From Botrytis cinerea B05.10 (Eukaryota > Ascomycota > Leotiomycetes > Helotiales > Sclerotiniaceae), in contig NC_037323.1 in the NCBI RefSeq assembly GCF_000143535.2, positions 1,674,001-1,738,000 of the forward strand: a stretch of 64,000 nt of DNA. Direction: 5' to 3'. Position numbers and translations under genes: made by a program. Within the stretch, counting starts at the first letter, position 1; each line of letters starts with the position of its first letter. This document shows, piece by piece, positions 1 through 12,443 of the stretch. Below the pieces are notes generated by a model, which was not told the origin of the DNA, made no database searches, and worked only from the letters and a program-made list of their open reading frames with translations.

Positions 1-466
1 CTGAATTGCACTGTGTGGAAAAATCGCAGATCGAGGCCCAAAGAACACAGCTCCTTACCAAGTCATGACTGCAGCAACAAATCGTGGTCGGATCTTTGAC
101 GTCTCGGAGCAGTATCACCAAACCTCTTGGTTAGTTGTATGTTTTTGAAACGTTTATGGAGAGAATATGGCCAAGCACACCAATGCAGTTCCTTGCTCGG
201 CATCCGGTCTTTTCATTCAACCAAGCTTTTTGACTTCTGGCAGTAGTGGAATTTTGTATAAAGAACGTCCATTCTCCCAGTGGAATATATTTTTTTTCAT
301 CATCAGCATCTTCAGCATCTTTTCTTCACTTCACAATATCTTACAATCTTTCCATCTTGCGCCGGTCGCTTTATATTTAATTTCACAAACTATCATTTAA
401 TAATTTCCAAGTTCTTCAACTTTATAACCAACCAACCAACCAACCAACCAACCAACTACTTTCAAA
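1..466. other. Upstream region of the gEgh16-like gene
   Basis: No gene is recognised here. The last 100 bases are T-rich and carry a TATATTTA-type element near 371-380, about 90 bases before the start codon at 467, so this is probably promoter and 5' leader. Confidence 0.4.
426..456 (+). repeat. (ACCA)n tetranucleotide repeat in the 5' leader
   Basis: About seven tandem copies of a CCAA-type unit lie 10 bases upstream of the start codon at 467. The tract is probably transcribed as the end of the 5' UTR of the gEgh16-like gene. Confidence 0.8.
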
Positions 467-1396
467 ATGCAATATACTTCATCAATCCTTCTTTTGGCCT
501 TCGCTGCCACCAACGTCCTCGCCCACGGTGTCGTCACTGAAGTCCAGGGTGCCAACGGTGTTAACATGCCAGCTCTCTCTGGTAAGCTTTCCCATCTCTT
601 GCTCATAGCGTCTTCTTCTTTCTTAGCTTCATCCCATTAACATATCTATCTAGTCGCCGATGGAACTCCTCGTGATTGCCCAACCCCAGGTTGCGGTTCT
701 GAGGCTGATACCTCCATTCTCAGAGCTAACGAGATGGGTACTTCCAAGGCTTCTGCTCTTGGTCGCACTGCTACTGGTCCAGTCAGTGCTGCCAAGATGA
801 TCTCCATGTTCATGGGAGGCGACGCCAACAGCACCGCCGCTGTTGCAGCTCGTGAAATTCACGCTGCCAGCATGCACCGACGCTCCCTCGTTGTCCGCGC
901 CGCTGATGGTGGTGCCAAGACTCCAAAAGGTACTTCAGAGACCGGTGTCAAGGCCGCTATGGGTGCCGGTGCCGCATCTGGCATGCCAACCTGCGCTGAT
1001 GACGGAACTGTCAAGATGACCTTCCATCAAGTCAACCAAGATGGTGCCGGACCATTGACTGCAATGGTCGACGCCACTTCCGGTGGAACTGACCCAGCTG
1101 CTTTCAAGAAGGCTGCAGTTACCCAGAACGTTCCAGGTATCGGTATCGGTGGTCTTTCCGCCGCTCAAACTACCGATTTCCAAATGGCTGTTCAAATGCC
1201 AGCTGGTATGACTTGCTCCGGCTCTGTCGGTGGCGCCTCCAACGTCTGTGTTGCCAAGGTCCAGAACAGCGCTCTCGCTGGTCCTTTCGGTGGATCCGTT
1301 GCTTTCACCCAATCCGCTGGTGCCAAGAAGCGTGCGATTGAGTACAACCTCAGCAAGCGCCGCTTTGCCCGTGCTCTCGCTACCGAATCCGAATAA
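467..1396 (+). CDS. gEgh16/Egh16H family secreted protein (GAS1/MAS3-like)
   Basis: Two exons, 467-581 and 654-1396, separated by a 72-nt GT-AG intron, give 285 residues. Residues 1-19 (MQYTSSILLLAFAATNVLA) are a clear signal peptide, followed by HGVVTEVQGANGVNMPALSV and the Cys-containing CPTPGCGSEADTS. The rest is rich in small residues (Gly, Ala, Ser, Thr), with further cysteines around 163, 234 and 245 (PTCADDG, MTCSGS, NVCVAK). The short hydrophobic N terminus, the length and the GAS-type pattern match the gEgh16/Egh16H family (Magnaporthe GAS1/GAS2/MAS3, Blumeria gEgh16). Members are secreted and induced during appressorium formation and plant penetration; their biochemical role is unsettled. 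The start was chosen because only this upstream exon supplies the signal peptide in frame. The C terminus ends in a basic stretch (KKRAIEYNLSKRRFARAL). Role in host penetration here is inference from the family. Confidence 0.88.
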
Positions 1397-3984
1397 GCAT
1401 CTTAAGTATGCTAGCGATGGTTGATAGTGGGTAATGCACCCGAAATGGTATGGATATGGAACAAGATATAAGATTAATGGTTATTATTGGTTGATGAATG
1501 GCTCGGAATTCCCTTTGTGTTAGAAATCTCTTTTGTACTGTGGTGGACTCTTGCTAGCGATAGAGAATGAGATCTGCGATTTCTTCTCTAGAGCTGGAAG
1601 AGCGAGTGGTCCTATAGATATTGTGATGATGAATTGACTTATACTTTCCTTATACACATAAAGTCCTTTCATAGATGCTGAGCACGCTCATTATTTAAAT
1701 CCTAATTATGCTGATCAAAAAACGTTTCTTTTTTTGTTTCTCATTCTGATTGTGATTTGTTTAAACTTTTAATCGATGCAGCTTTGAGCTCCTTCTTTGC
1801 TTACACTCGCGTTATTTTCGGTTCTCTACACGACTTTCAAGAAGGTTTATATACCTATTGTCGGGATATCGATCATGTGATCATACAGAGGGAGCTGTAT
1901 TGACTAGCGCAGGCGCTAGCTTCTAATCTATCTATAAATGTACATAGCTTTACATAGTAAATGGATAAGAACAATTACACCACTATAGACTAAAGTACTT
2001 TACACTTATCAACCAAGTTGATACCAACATATATATATATCAAGATCTCCAATGCTTCGCTTCTCAATGATCAGGATATAAATCTCCAATTATCAATTTG
2101 ATAAACAGATGAAAATTGCACGGAACATAGACATGAAATCAATTGTATACCAAGAAAACCGTCCCACGTTTAAAGAGTTCAATGTTAAAAGAGCATTTGG
2201 GCCACTAAGACCGCAGACTTGAGTTTAACTATTTGTCCTGCGGCTGCCTTCATGCATAGCTTATCTCTGGCCCTAAACGTATCATACATCTCACAACGTC
2301 ACTCCCAAAAACAGTGACATCAAAAGGTAGCTTACCCTTCGCCTTCACATACATACTCTAAATATCCCAGTCTCTTCATCAAAAATCTCATAGAAAGCCT
2401 CGGCGCAGCTGGCAAGCCAGCTTAGATCTTCCTAGTTATTAGAGGGGCAATATGGAAGGGAATATATGATGGGCGAAGAAGAAAAAAGTGCGATGCCTAG
2501 TTATGGATACTTAAGTGGGTAGGTACATTTAGCTCCGGTCATTGGGCAAAGTTTTGGAAAGAAGTCATCATAGGGGAACTTGCAGTATTACAGCGTGCAT
2601 TTTTTGGAGCCGACGCACGCCGGTTAACGTAAAATTTATTTTCACGAGGTATGAATCCACACTTTACGAAGACAAAATGGGAAACTCGGGTCTCATCCAG
2701 GTCAGGGTTGCCTCTTTTTTTCCAAGTCAAGGTAGAGAGAGGAAAGTGTTCCGAATCCGATGCGTACCGTTGATATACTCGTCCTACCGGCTCTGCAAGT
2801 TACCGATATCTTACATATGGATTCTTCGGCAGTATTCCGATTTAGATTATGGACAGCTTGAGCTCGACATATTGGATTGACTTTTTGAGAAGTTGTGGCA
2901 TGTCAATAACGGTAAGATGCAGAAGTTTTATCTATACATATGAATTGATTGATACAAAACATCAGATTAAGCTGTGAGGCTTCGATGCATTGAAACGGCC
3001 CGCAAAAGAACGTTGACACAACTCTTCGACCACGTGAACCTCGCGCCAAATTTAGAATCTTGGCATATTTTTGTCTCGCAACTTTGCGATTTGCTTGGTA
3101 GTCAATTGCAATGATTCTACCTCCGATTAGATGTTATGTCAAGCACAGCATCACTATCATCTTGATTCATTTGTGACACGATGTTTGAAATGATGTTGTC
3201 CTGCTATTTGCCTAGCGATGGTCCGTTCCACTTCCCCTTTTATTTCGTACCCTGAAAAGTCACTTTTTTTGCCCAATATTTCATGTGGCTCTATGTGGCT
3301 CGCCTGCAAGAACAATACGAAGGTATCACGGACAATACTAAGAACAACCGCCACAAACATCATGTACTCATATTTCTGAATAGCGTAGAAGTTTTCTAAT
3401 GCTTTTGAATCATATTTCCGTTTCCTAATTGATCTTAACCAAGTAGTCTAGGTCAAAGTCAATTGTGAACGACTCAATTTTTGATTCATCTTGTATTAAA
3501 ATTTCTCTTATTTTTTTTTTGAGTGCTCAAAATCTTGTGTTAGTGTGGTCTATTTCGGTAAAATCGAACAATACTAAGGAGAGTCTTCATTGTCCTTAAC
3601 TGTGATATTGACTATGATATTATCGAGACCCGGATCCTCGTCGGATTTTTTCAATTTCCTCAATACTATGGTCAAGTAATGCACTTGCTATTATCTCGAG
3701 ACATTGTCGTCACGAGCACGACTTGTGATCTTTTAAGTAGTTCAAGAATTTCTAGAGGCATTTTGAATATAAACTTTCCTCCCCTCCTACAGGCAGTGTG
3801 TCTAGTCAAGCCTTCAACGTCTTCGAACGTTCCACAACAGAGTGATAGTCCTTGGATTATTCTATCATAGCTATCTTTGCTAGGCAAATAAATTGCCTTA
3901 TACATTACTCCTTCGACACACCTGTTACTTCGACACATTATCATACCGGCAAATTACCACGCTCTGGAAATATCGGAAGCAAAG
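1397..3984. other. Intergenic region with no supported gene
   Basis: About 2.6 kb of AT-rich DNA between the gEgh16-like gene and the STE2 gene. Open frames at 2542-2880 and 3672-3944 are short, show no family resemblance or plausible splicing, and overlap frames on the other strand. The last part is presumably the receptor promoter. Confidence 0.5.
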
Positions 3985-5232
3985 ATGGCTTCCAATAGTT
4001 CGAACTTCGATCCGCTAACCCAGAGTATTACCATTCTCATGGCCGATGGTATTACAACTGTGTCTTTCACACCACTCGACATTGACTTTTTTTACTACTA
4101 CAATGTGGCTTGTTGTATCAACTATGGTGCTCAAGCTGGAGCTTGCTTGTTGATGTTCTTCGTCGTCGTCGTCCTCACCAAGGCTGTCAAGCGCAAGACC
4201 CTCCTCTTTGTGCTCAATTTCCTCTCACTCATTTTCGGGTTCCTTCGCGCCATGCTTTATGCCATCTACTTTCTTCAAGGTTTCAATGACTTCTACGCCG
4301 CTTTCACGTTCGATTTCAGCAGAGTGCCACGCTCGTCATATGCTTCTAGTGTTGCTGGTAGTGTCATTCCTCTTTGTATGACGATCACAGTCAACATGTC
4401 TTTATATCTTCAAGCTTACACTGTCTGTAAGAACTTGGATGATATAAAACGAATTATTCTTACCACACTCTCTGCTATTGTCGCCCTACTAGCAATTGGC
4501 TTTAGGTTCGCCGCAACGGTCGTCAATTCCGTGGCTATATTAGCAACATCTGCTTCGTCTGTGCCAATGCAATGGCTAGTCAAAGGAACCCTTGTAACGG
4601 AGACAATTTCGATATGGTTCTTCTCCCTCATATTTACTGGAAAATTAGTATGGACCCTCTATAATCGCCGAAGAAACGGATGGAGACAATGGAGCGCGGT
4701 GCGAATTCTCGCTGCTATGGGTGGTTGCACCATGGTTATCCCTTGTAAGGATTCGATACTATGATCCGATTGAAATATAAACTAATACTGAACAGCTATT
4801 TTTGCCATCCTCGAATATGTGACACCTGTTTCGTTTCCAGAAGCAGGAAGTATTGCCCTAACATCGGTCGCACTTTTACTCCCCATTTCTTCACTTTGGG
4901 CCGGTATGGTAACAGACGAGGAAACATCTGCTATCGACGTGTCCAACCTTACTGGTTCACGCACGATGCTAGGTTCACAAAGCGGAAACTTCTCACGAAA
5001 GGCACATGCCAGTGACATCACGGCACAATCCTCCCACCTCGATTTCTCATCCAGAAAAGGAAGCAATGCCACCATGATGAGAAAAGGCAGCAATGCCATG
5101 GACCAAGTTACCACAATTGACTGTGTCGTTGAGGATAACCAGGCGAATCGTGGTCTGAGAGATAGCACGGAAATGGATCTCGAAGCCATGGGTGTTCGTG
5201 TTAATAAATCGTATGGTGTTCAGAAGGCATGA
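3985..5232 (+). CDS. STE2-type alpha-factor pheromone receptor (class D GPCR)
   Basis: Exons 3985-4744 and 4796-5232 with a 51-nt intron give 398 residues. Seven hydrophobic segments can be seen: roughly 40-66, 72-95, 120-148, 160-185, 196-222, 237-262 and 270-290. The seventh contains LPISSLWA (282-289), matching the conserved LPLSS.WA signature of fungal STE2 receptors. The N terminus is short and extracellular with an N-glycosylation site (NSS). The cytoplasmic tail (about 292-398) is polar and Ser/Thr-rich and contains RKGSNA twice (340-345, 349-354). The family binds the peptide alpha-factor and signals through a heterotrimeric G protein to the mating MAPK cascade; in filamentous fungi it also serves chemotropism. 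The start at 3985 is the first ATG and gives a normal-length N terminus. Splicing within TM6 restores the conserved IPS-IFAILEYVTP stretch, which supports the intron. Confidence 0.92.
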
Positions 5233-5771
5233 GTAGATTTAAGTACAGTTACGCATGATAGATACCCCAGATTTGATGAGGAGAATTGAATGGGCAGTTT
5301 AATAGAGGTGATATCCGAAGATGCGGTAGTAATGAGCGTTAATTGAGAGCATTTGCACAGGTGCGAAGCGAATCGGATTGAAAGCTTTCTTTTTCAAATG
5401 TAGTTACGCATGGAAATCCATCGTGTTAATTTATAGGTCTCTTGAGAATGGAATCATTATCGCACGCTACTGTTTCTTTTCAGATGACGCACTTTTCATT
5501 GTTGATAATTTTGGCAAGTGCCATCCGCGATTTCCAGTCGATGGTGACTTCACATCATAGATGGAGGGATCATTTCTCATAACCTCATGGAATTGCCTCT
5601 TGAATAGATACACCGAATAACATCACAACTTCATATCGTCATTCGTTCAGCTGCCTTCTCATACAACATAACTATTCCACTGCCTTACGCCAGTGATCAT
5701 ATCATACATAGGTATTCCTTGCTATTTGATTTCGACGTGAAGTATTTACACGGTCAGTGGATGTGGCAAAT
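5233..5771. other. Intergenic region between STE2 and the next gene
   Basis: No convincing gene. A frame at 5719-5967 encodes a hydrophobic 82-residue peptide, but it overlaps the first exon of the downstream gene in another frame and is treated as a shadow. Confidence 0.5.
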
Positions 5772-8700
5772 ATGGCTTACCATGGATCATGGGGACGTGG
5801 TCGTAGCATTTATGGCCATAATAATGTTCGTTCCAATGCTAAGATATCTATCACTGGGAGATCGAGATCCAAAGCTTCTTCTCTCGGCGACCCAACTACT
5901 CCTGATCGTGGGCGGAGTAGTAGGGATAACAAATCCTTTTATCGGTAAGGCTTCTTTGACAGATTGATTTGTATAAGTCAAAGGGCATAGTGTCTCTAAT
6001 ACTGCTTCAAACATTACTAACGACATAACTTTGTCAGTTCAAAACCAGTCGTAACATCATCTCTTCGATGTCTAGTTGGCAAATTCGAAGCCATGGACGC
6101 TTTAAGTCTTCCTATTCAAGACTTCACACTCCAGCCCGCACTACTACACTCGGCGCGAAACTCTCCCCGAAAAAGAAGCAGAACAAGAGATTCTTCCCAG
6201 AAAAGATTATCCACCATCTTAAGCCCGACGAGTAAGAATTTATCCAGAGATGATGATGTTTTTATCGAGGAATACATGAGAAATAATACATGGGGAGACA
6301 CGCCTAGCAGTACGAAATCAACACTCCTCCGATCTCAGAAGAGACAATTCCAATTGAGACGATTGAGAACTCCACAGCAGCCGGCAAAATTTATAAAGAC
6401 GCCATCGAAAAGCGAAAATCGGAAGGTTTCCTCGAGATCTAATTCGAAGAATATGAGTGGTAAAAAAGTCGAAACTCCAGCCTATACACTCCCGAAAAAA
6501 TCTCCAAATAAGAAAATCGGCAACATGATTAAAGACCGAATACGCTTCTTCGACGGAAGTCCAGACGAGAAACTTCCCTCGAGCCCCGCAAAATCAAGTC
6601 CTCCAAAGACCATCCCATCTCTATTTGCTCCAGCTCCCCATGTCTATCGTAATGATGAATCCCCCTCAACTTCCCACACCACCGCTATTGAAACACCAAA
6701 CTTTAAATCAGCAATGAGAGGCTCAACAAACTTCTCTAGAACATCTGAAGTGGCCAAGGAGAAAAGTGCCATGATCTCTTCAACTCAAAAAGCTCAGTAT
6801 ACACCAGTACTTCAAAGAAAACAACGCAACGTTTTCGGAGAAGCGGTTCAGAATCCCTTCTTGGCTTCTCAGGGAAGCTCGGAAAAGACGAGATCTTCGA
6901 ATACGGTTTCGCCTCATACCTCTCCGACGAGACCGCATGGATTCAAAAGACTGGATTCAGAAACTAAAAGTAGGTTGATTGCATTCAAACAGATTCCCGG
7001 CGAGAACCAGTCAATGCCCTTGTAATCCTAGCCCAACTAACTTTTATCACTAGTAGACACTAATTCCCGTGGAAGTTCTCTAGCCCGTTACGAAACCAAC
7101 GCTACCCCCACCCGCGGCCCCTCTCTCCCTAGAATCTCCCGCCCAAGAGGACGAACGGTCCCCGGCCGTAAAGATCCCAAAACAGGCATACAAAAAGATG
7201 TTGATACACGACGAAGCCAAATTAGTGAGAAAATCGAAGCCATCTATCAAGCCAAAAACGAAGCCCGGAAAACCGAAGGTCAAGATACTAAGATTGTTCT
7301 CCAGGGAAACTATGCAGTGTCTCCCATGCCTAAAAAAGAGGAGAAAGATGATGTGAGACAACCCCAGCGGATAAAGGATACGTCGTCTTTTCGATCGAAA
7401 TCGAAAGTCGCTGATATGAGAATGAGGTTTGATGGTGGTGCATCTTTTGCGGGAACCGCATTACCTGGTTCTGCAACAAGAGATGCAGGACCAAGAATCG
7501 TGTCTCCAGTCAAAGAAGGAGAGGATTCTTCAATTATCCCTATTCCTCCGCCGGCACCACCACCTCCAATTTTCTCATCACCCATTCGCAGGAAAAGCAT
7601 TCCTGGCCCTAATACTCCTCAACATCTTCTTTCCCTCCCCACTCAGAAACAAAAACAACTAAGTCCCAAATCAACTGAATTCTCTTCCTCGCCGAGGAAA
7701 AATACACTTTCAGAAACAATTATGCAGAGAGTATCTGTTTTACCCTTAGAATCCTCTGAGAAGATAGCAATACAAAGACGTCAGCAGACACCAGCGCCCT
7801 TGGATGATTCACCCGTAACTCCACGACCCGAGAAGAGTGCACTTCAGACTTGGCCGCGCTCGGGGGTTAGAAGGCCGAAACAAGTAAGAAATGGGTTGAT
7901 AGCGGAGAAAATGAGGTTGTTTGAGGATATCTCGAGGAAAGAGAAGAATGATGAGAGTATTATTCCTGGGAAGGAAAAACAGGATGGGGAAAGTGGACAA
8001 GGGAGACCTGTGATTGGTAATGGTGGTGGTAGAACGAGAATGACAACGAAAGCGTTGATCGAGGGGAGGATAGAAAAATTCGAGATTAGTCCACGGAGAG
8101 ATGGGGATAAAGATGGAGAAGCAAGGAAGGGAAGAATTAATCCGGTTTTCCCAATGGCTATTGTGGCGAATGATGAATGGAAGGGGAAGGGAAAGGACAA
8201 GGGAAAAGAAAAAGAGGGGCCAATAAAAGATAAACATGAGAATGCTGGTATCAAAACTGTTGAATTATCTTCACCATCTCCGGCAACAAAATCAAGAGAG
8301 AGACCAAGGAGTAGAGGGCCAAGAGTAGGAAGTAGAGGCCGTGTGGTCGGCCAATGGAATGATTTTCTCCCGCCGGGTGATGAGGATATGGATGGAGATG
8401 CATTAGCGCATTTGCCTCTTAAAAGAGGGCTGAGAGATGCGAGAATGCATATGGGTAGAGACGGGAGTCATAGTATTGATTGGGATGAGGTGGAGCGGGA
8501 GCTTGGGGAGAAGGGAGGGTGGAGAGAAGAGGATCTTGGGTTGGTGGGATGGGGGGAGATGGAAAAAAACATTGAGGGGTTGAGAGGAGGAAAGGGGATT
8601 AGTGTTAGTATTAAGGTGAGGGGGAAGGAATCTGGTGGGAAGGTTGGAAGAAGAGAGGATGGAAGAGATCAGAGTGAGAGCAGGGGTATAATGGTGGTTA

Positions 8701-8840
8701 AAGAAGCGGAATGTGGATTATCGGAACCGAAACCGTTGAGGGCGGTGGAAATGAAGAGGATGGTGGAAATATGTAGGGACAGGGAGAGAGTTGGAGAGAG
8801 GGAGAGGAGTAGAGGGAGGAAGATGGAGAGGAGAAAGTGA
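5772..8840 (+). CDS. Large basic, mostly disordered fungal protein of unknown function
   Basis: Three exons join in one frame: 5772-5944, 6038-6969 and 7054-8840 (introns 93 and 84 nt, both with CTAAC branch-like sites), giving about 963 residues. The N terminus is Arg/Ser/Gly-rich (MAYHGSWGRGRSIYG). The junction of exons 1 and 2 creates SLRCLVGKFEAMDALSLP (about 68-85), the most conserved-looking segment. Most of the protein is low complexity: Ser/Pro/Lys/Arg-rich, a poly-Pro run near residues 531-542, and a basic, Glu/Arg-rich C terminus ending ERSRGRKMERRK. Short helical motifs of the form I-x-E-K-I-x-x-F-E recur (see findings). I do not recognise a named domain. The 3' splice site of intron 2 is a tandem TAGTAG, so one residue is uncertain. 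An earlier in-frame GTG at 5757 was not chosen; the ATG at 5772 is the first ATG in frame. It lies tandem to STE2 and convergent with the AhpC-like gene. Confidence 0.78.
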
Positions 8841-9659
8841 GGGAGAAGGGGAACAGATTGAAAGAATGCTATTAGGTGTTTGCGAATGGACGGAGAAAGG
8901 GGAAAAAAGGCACAAGTGCTTTGAGGCATTTTAGTTCAGTGGGAATGGCTAGTTGAATGGATTATGAGTGTGAGTGCGGGTGTGAAGGGGCAGAAGTTGG
9001 GTAGGATATTCTTCCTCTGTACTGGTTAAGTAGGAAATGAAAATAGAGATAGAAGGAGAGTATAGATGATGATGATGATGATGATCAGTTAAGATCCATA
9101 GGAATTAGAATTATAAGAAATAGAAACCAGGCTTACTACTCGGAAAAGCTTATGATGAGTATAGAGTGTAGTTGTATTCACATAGATCATCCCAATCTGG
9201 CATTGCTAGATGATATATGGGGTGAATGGAAACCGAATGTTGGATGATGGTTAATTGTGCTGGTGTTGGTATGAAGGACTGGAAACCTAAGTACAAAATA
9301 CCGCCGGGTCCTTTTGCTTACTGCCTTTTGAACAGAAAGGCAACAAGAGATTGGAATTAGATATGCAACAAAACTTTTGAGGTGCACAATTTGCCCAATA
9401 GAAGCAGAGTGGACTGCAATATCATGGAAATTTCATAGTAAAATTGTGGAAGAACCAGTATTCCAAGGAAACATTTCGAAATTGGGTATAGAAACAGTAA
9501 CGGCAAGCTTTCATGCAGCAAAGATTGCAAAAGAACTCCCCCATGAATCAATCGCTCCGCTAAGATGATCCCCCAAGAATATGCCGACCAAACTCCATGG
9601 CCTCTCACTTGACCCATGCATGCCAGTCACTCTCGATATTAATTGACACCATCTGTCAC
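8841..9659. other. Convergent intergenic region
   Basis: Shared 3' space between the unknown protein gene (+) and the AhpC/TSA-like gene (-). It holds a short GAT-type trinucleotide run near 9067-9084. No gene is supported. Confidence 0.5.
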
Positions 9660-10826
9660 CTAGGACGGCTTTTCACTGATTGCTTCCTTGCTCCGCACGC
9701 TACCGCCATCCTCACTCATTCCTTCTAGCTTCAGACTCGTTGCTCTACTACTCCTGGCCCCGCTGCTTATCCCAGTCCCTTTTCTCTCGCTCAATGCTTT
9801 GGACCACCTCTTTTGGTTCTTTCCCCCCTCGACCATTTCGTCGAATCCGAGGACTTCTCTGATCTCTGGAATTTCGGCATGATCTCTGGTGTTTTTCATC
9901 CTGTGGCACCAGGTGATTCTCTTCTCTTCATAGCCCTCGCTTTCTCCTATCTTATCACCGTTTCCCAAAATTCCACCGCTCGCGTGCATGCCGACGGGCC
10001 CATCCGCGGGTGAAGTGATCGGAGTGGACATTCGCACTGGCTCAAAGAGGAATTCTCCGCCGACTTGTTGGTAGTCGCCTCCTTGGAACAATTTGCCGCC
10101 TTTGATTTGTTTGAGACTCTGGAGTACGCTCTGTCCGATCCCCATAAGAGTACCTCTGCGCTGATATTCTGGTCTGGCGCCGAGATTCAATGTGCGCATC
10201 ATTCCCAGCTCGTCGTATAGCTTCTTTGTCGGATCCGCATATATTGGAAATGGACAATTTGTGGCTTCTTGGTACATGGGGATTAGAGATGGGCTGCCGC
10301 AACCAACGACGGCGATGAAGGTGGGAGTATGGAGTTGGAGGAGGGAGTCTTCGGTGATGGATGTTGCGAGGGTTCGAAGGTATTCTTGGCAGTTCTAGCA
10401 GAAAGCGTACATGTTAGTTCTGACTGAGGTGAACTACGCAGCTAGGGTAGTAGGGAGACAGCTTACCCCGCAAAAGAAATGGCGGATGAATATAACCAAG
10501 ACCCTTCTTGCTACATTCGGGCCTGAGTATAAACTTTTGAAAGGTCTGGTTTTGCCATCCCTATCTAAGACGATCATACTTTCAACCTTCTTCAGCACCT
10601 CTTGGGAGGGTATATCATTATTGGTGTTGACGTCCCCAACAAAGTCCATGGAAGGATCGACGCCATCGAATGAGGTATCTATTGAGGTCTTTGGAGGTGT
10701 AGCATTGGGAGGATCCATGATTATTGCGTGAGCCGAATCTTCGAATGTCTTTTCATTCAAGTCTCTCTCTGTGGTGGAATTAATGGGAATTCGATTCGCA
10801 GTGGGAGAATTAGACAAGGTGACCAT
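9660..10826 (-). CDS. AhpC/TSA-type thioredoxin-fold protein (peroxiredoxin-like)
   Basis: Minus strand, exons 10826-10467 and 10394-9660 with a 72-nt intron, 364 residues. Splicing joins ...VIFIRHFFCG to NCQEYLRTL, rebuilding a CGNC active-site-like CxxC (C119, C122) directly after a beta strand, as in the AhpC-TSA_2 (PRX-like 2) group. Downstream, FIAVVGCGSPSLIPMYQE, CPFPIYADPTKKLYDELGM and the GGEFLFEP segment match the rest of the fold (about 90-285). About 90 N-terminal residues and 80 C-terminal residues are polar and probably disordered; the tail is Lys/Ser/Glu-rich. Family members are assumed to act in thiol redox or antioxidant chemistry, but substrates are mostly unknown. No signal peptide is visible, so it is probably cytosolic or nuclear. 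The start at 10826 is the ATG opening the long frame; a shorter start cannot be excluded. Confidence 0.83.
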
Positions 10827-12443
10827 AATTTCATTCGATCCGTTTGCGCCGGTTCTTCGGATTTGTCCTCGTCACTGATTCACGATCGTTTAATTTGATC
10901 GAGGCTTAGACCTTTGGGCTGGCTCGGATTGGATTTATGATGAGTAAAGTGAATAATATACTTGTCGTGGGACTCGTATGTTCGTATACATAAACGCTTT
11001 TGGGGGAATCTGTATACTGTCATATATTATTTGCTATTAGTCCGTTCAACCCTCCTACGTGTCAGAGTATCAGAATATCTGTGTCAGGTCTCAGACTGGT
11101 TTCAAGGGCAGCCAGCCGTGGATAGCTTCCTTCCATTCCCTCGTTGAGCTTCATCCTCATCCAGTTTGATTGGAGCAGACGACGTAATTGTGGATGATTC
11201 GCCTGGGCGTTAACAAATCAGACCATCATATTTAGTGAAAAACTTGAATATTGGGACTTCTCTTAGCAAGAAATCGAGATTGATATACTGGATCTGTTGG
11301 ACGTGCTCCTCGGTGTTATGTTTTGATCTGGACATTGTAGGGTTCACCGGGGGGTCACTGGTGCCACTGGGTGGGTAGACCTCGGATGGTGACAAATGTG
11401 GTATCTATCATTCATGGGCTTATCTAGCTGGGCTGAGTGAAGGTTTGAGGGATGGAAGTGCAAAAGCTGGAGGAATATCTGCAATATCTGCAATATCTGC
11501 TATATTTTGTAGCTGCAATTCTTTTTCTTAGTATCTATATGGGCAGATCAATACGATAGATACATTATGCACGGCTGACATGGACCTTCCAATCTACGAA
11601 TAGGGTGAAGCAGAGAAACAAAGAAGAAAAACCATAGCGCTTCGTGAAGTTTTATCATCACACACTTATTACTTTGTCTATAAAAATCTCCATTTACTTT
11701 GCCCAACAGATATGGGCAAAGAAGACGGATGATCTAAGATCTGTTCTCCGCCTACGAATCTACGAGCAATAAGTAAAAACGAAAGGGGAAAAAGCAAAGA
11801 GATCAGGGGACGAAGGCACAACTCCCGTAAAGCATTACTGTTACACATCTTATCTAAGAATAAGAAAGATTTTCGAGTTGCCTTTTGTGCTACACAGTAC
11901 AGTCGATCTATCTCCGGCGAGTAGACGAATGGGCATGCAAGGAAATGATCCGACCGGTGAGCTCTTTCGCGGCCTCACTAGGTACATGTACAATGCTCGG
12001 TTGCAAGATGAGGAATTGGAGTTCGCAACCAGGGAAACTTACAAATCAAATGTCGTGTCACTCTCGATACCCATGAATCGTAACGTCTGAAAAGTTTCAC
12101 AACGTTGTTGAACAAACCAAGATGAGGGGATGGATGAGGGGATGGATGAGGGGAGGAGATTTCTTGACATTCATCTAATCCTCCAAGCTTATCATGATGG
12201 GGGGATGAGATCCATCCATTCCCTTCCTAATTGGTTGTACCTGCATATATTGAAAATATCCCGATGCGTGGCTGTGCTTCCAGCTGTGTACCCTTGAATT
12301 CTGCATTTGTTGCCTAATATTGATTCAGATATCAGACTGAGAGATATCCTATCCCATTACCTTCAATTGAATGTTGCAATCGTCTTCTTTCTTGGTCAAA
12401 GTTTAAACTGGGCCGCTTGTTGGGGCCACTTCCTTTGGAGATC
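10827..12443. other. Divergent intergenic region
   Basis: About 1.6 kb between the divergent AhpC-like gene (-) and the gene starting at 12444 (+). It contains a short tandem repeat near 12120-12154 (three copies of a GATGAGGGGATG-type unit) and CTGCAATAT repeats near 11475-11500. Open frames here are short and unconvincing. Confidence 0.5.

Noticed and set aside
5719..5967. 82-codon hydrophobic frame overlapping the next gene
   Set aside because: Overlaps the real first exon (5772-5944) in another frame; the latter splices in phase into a conserved continuation.
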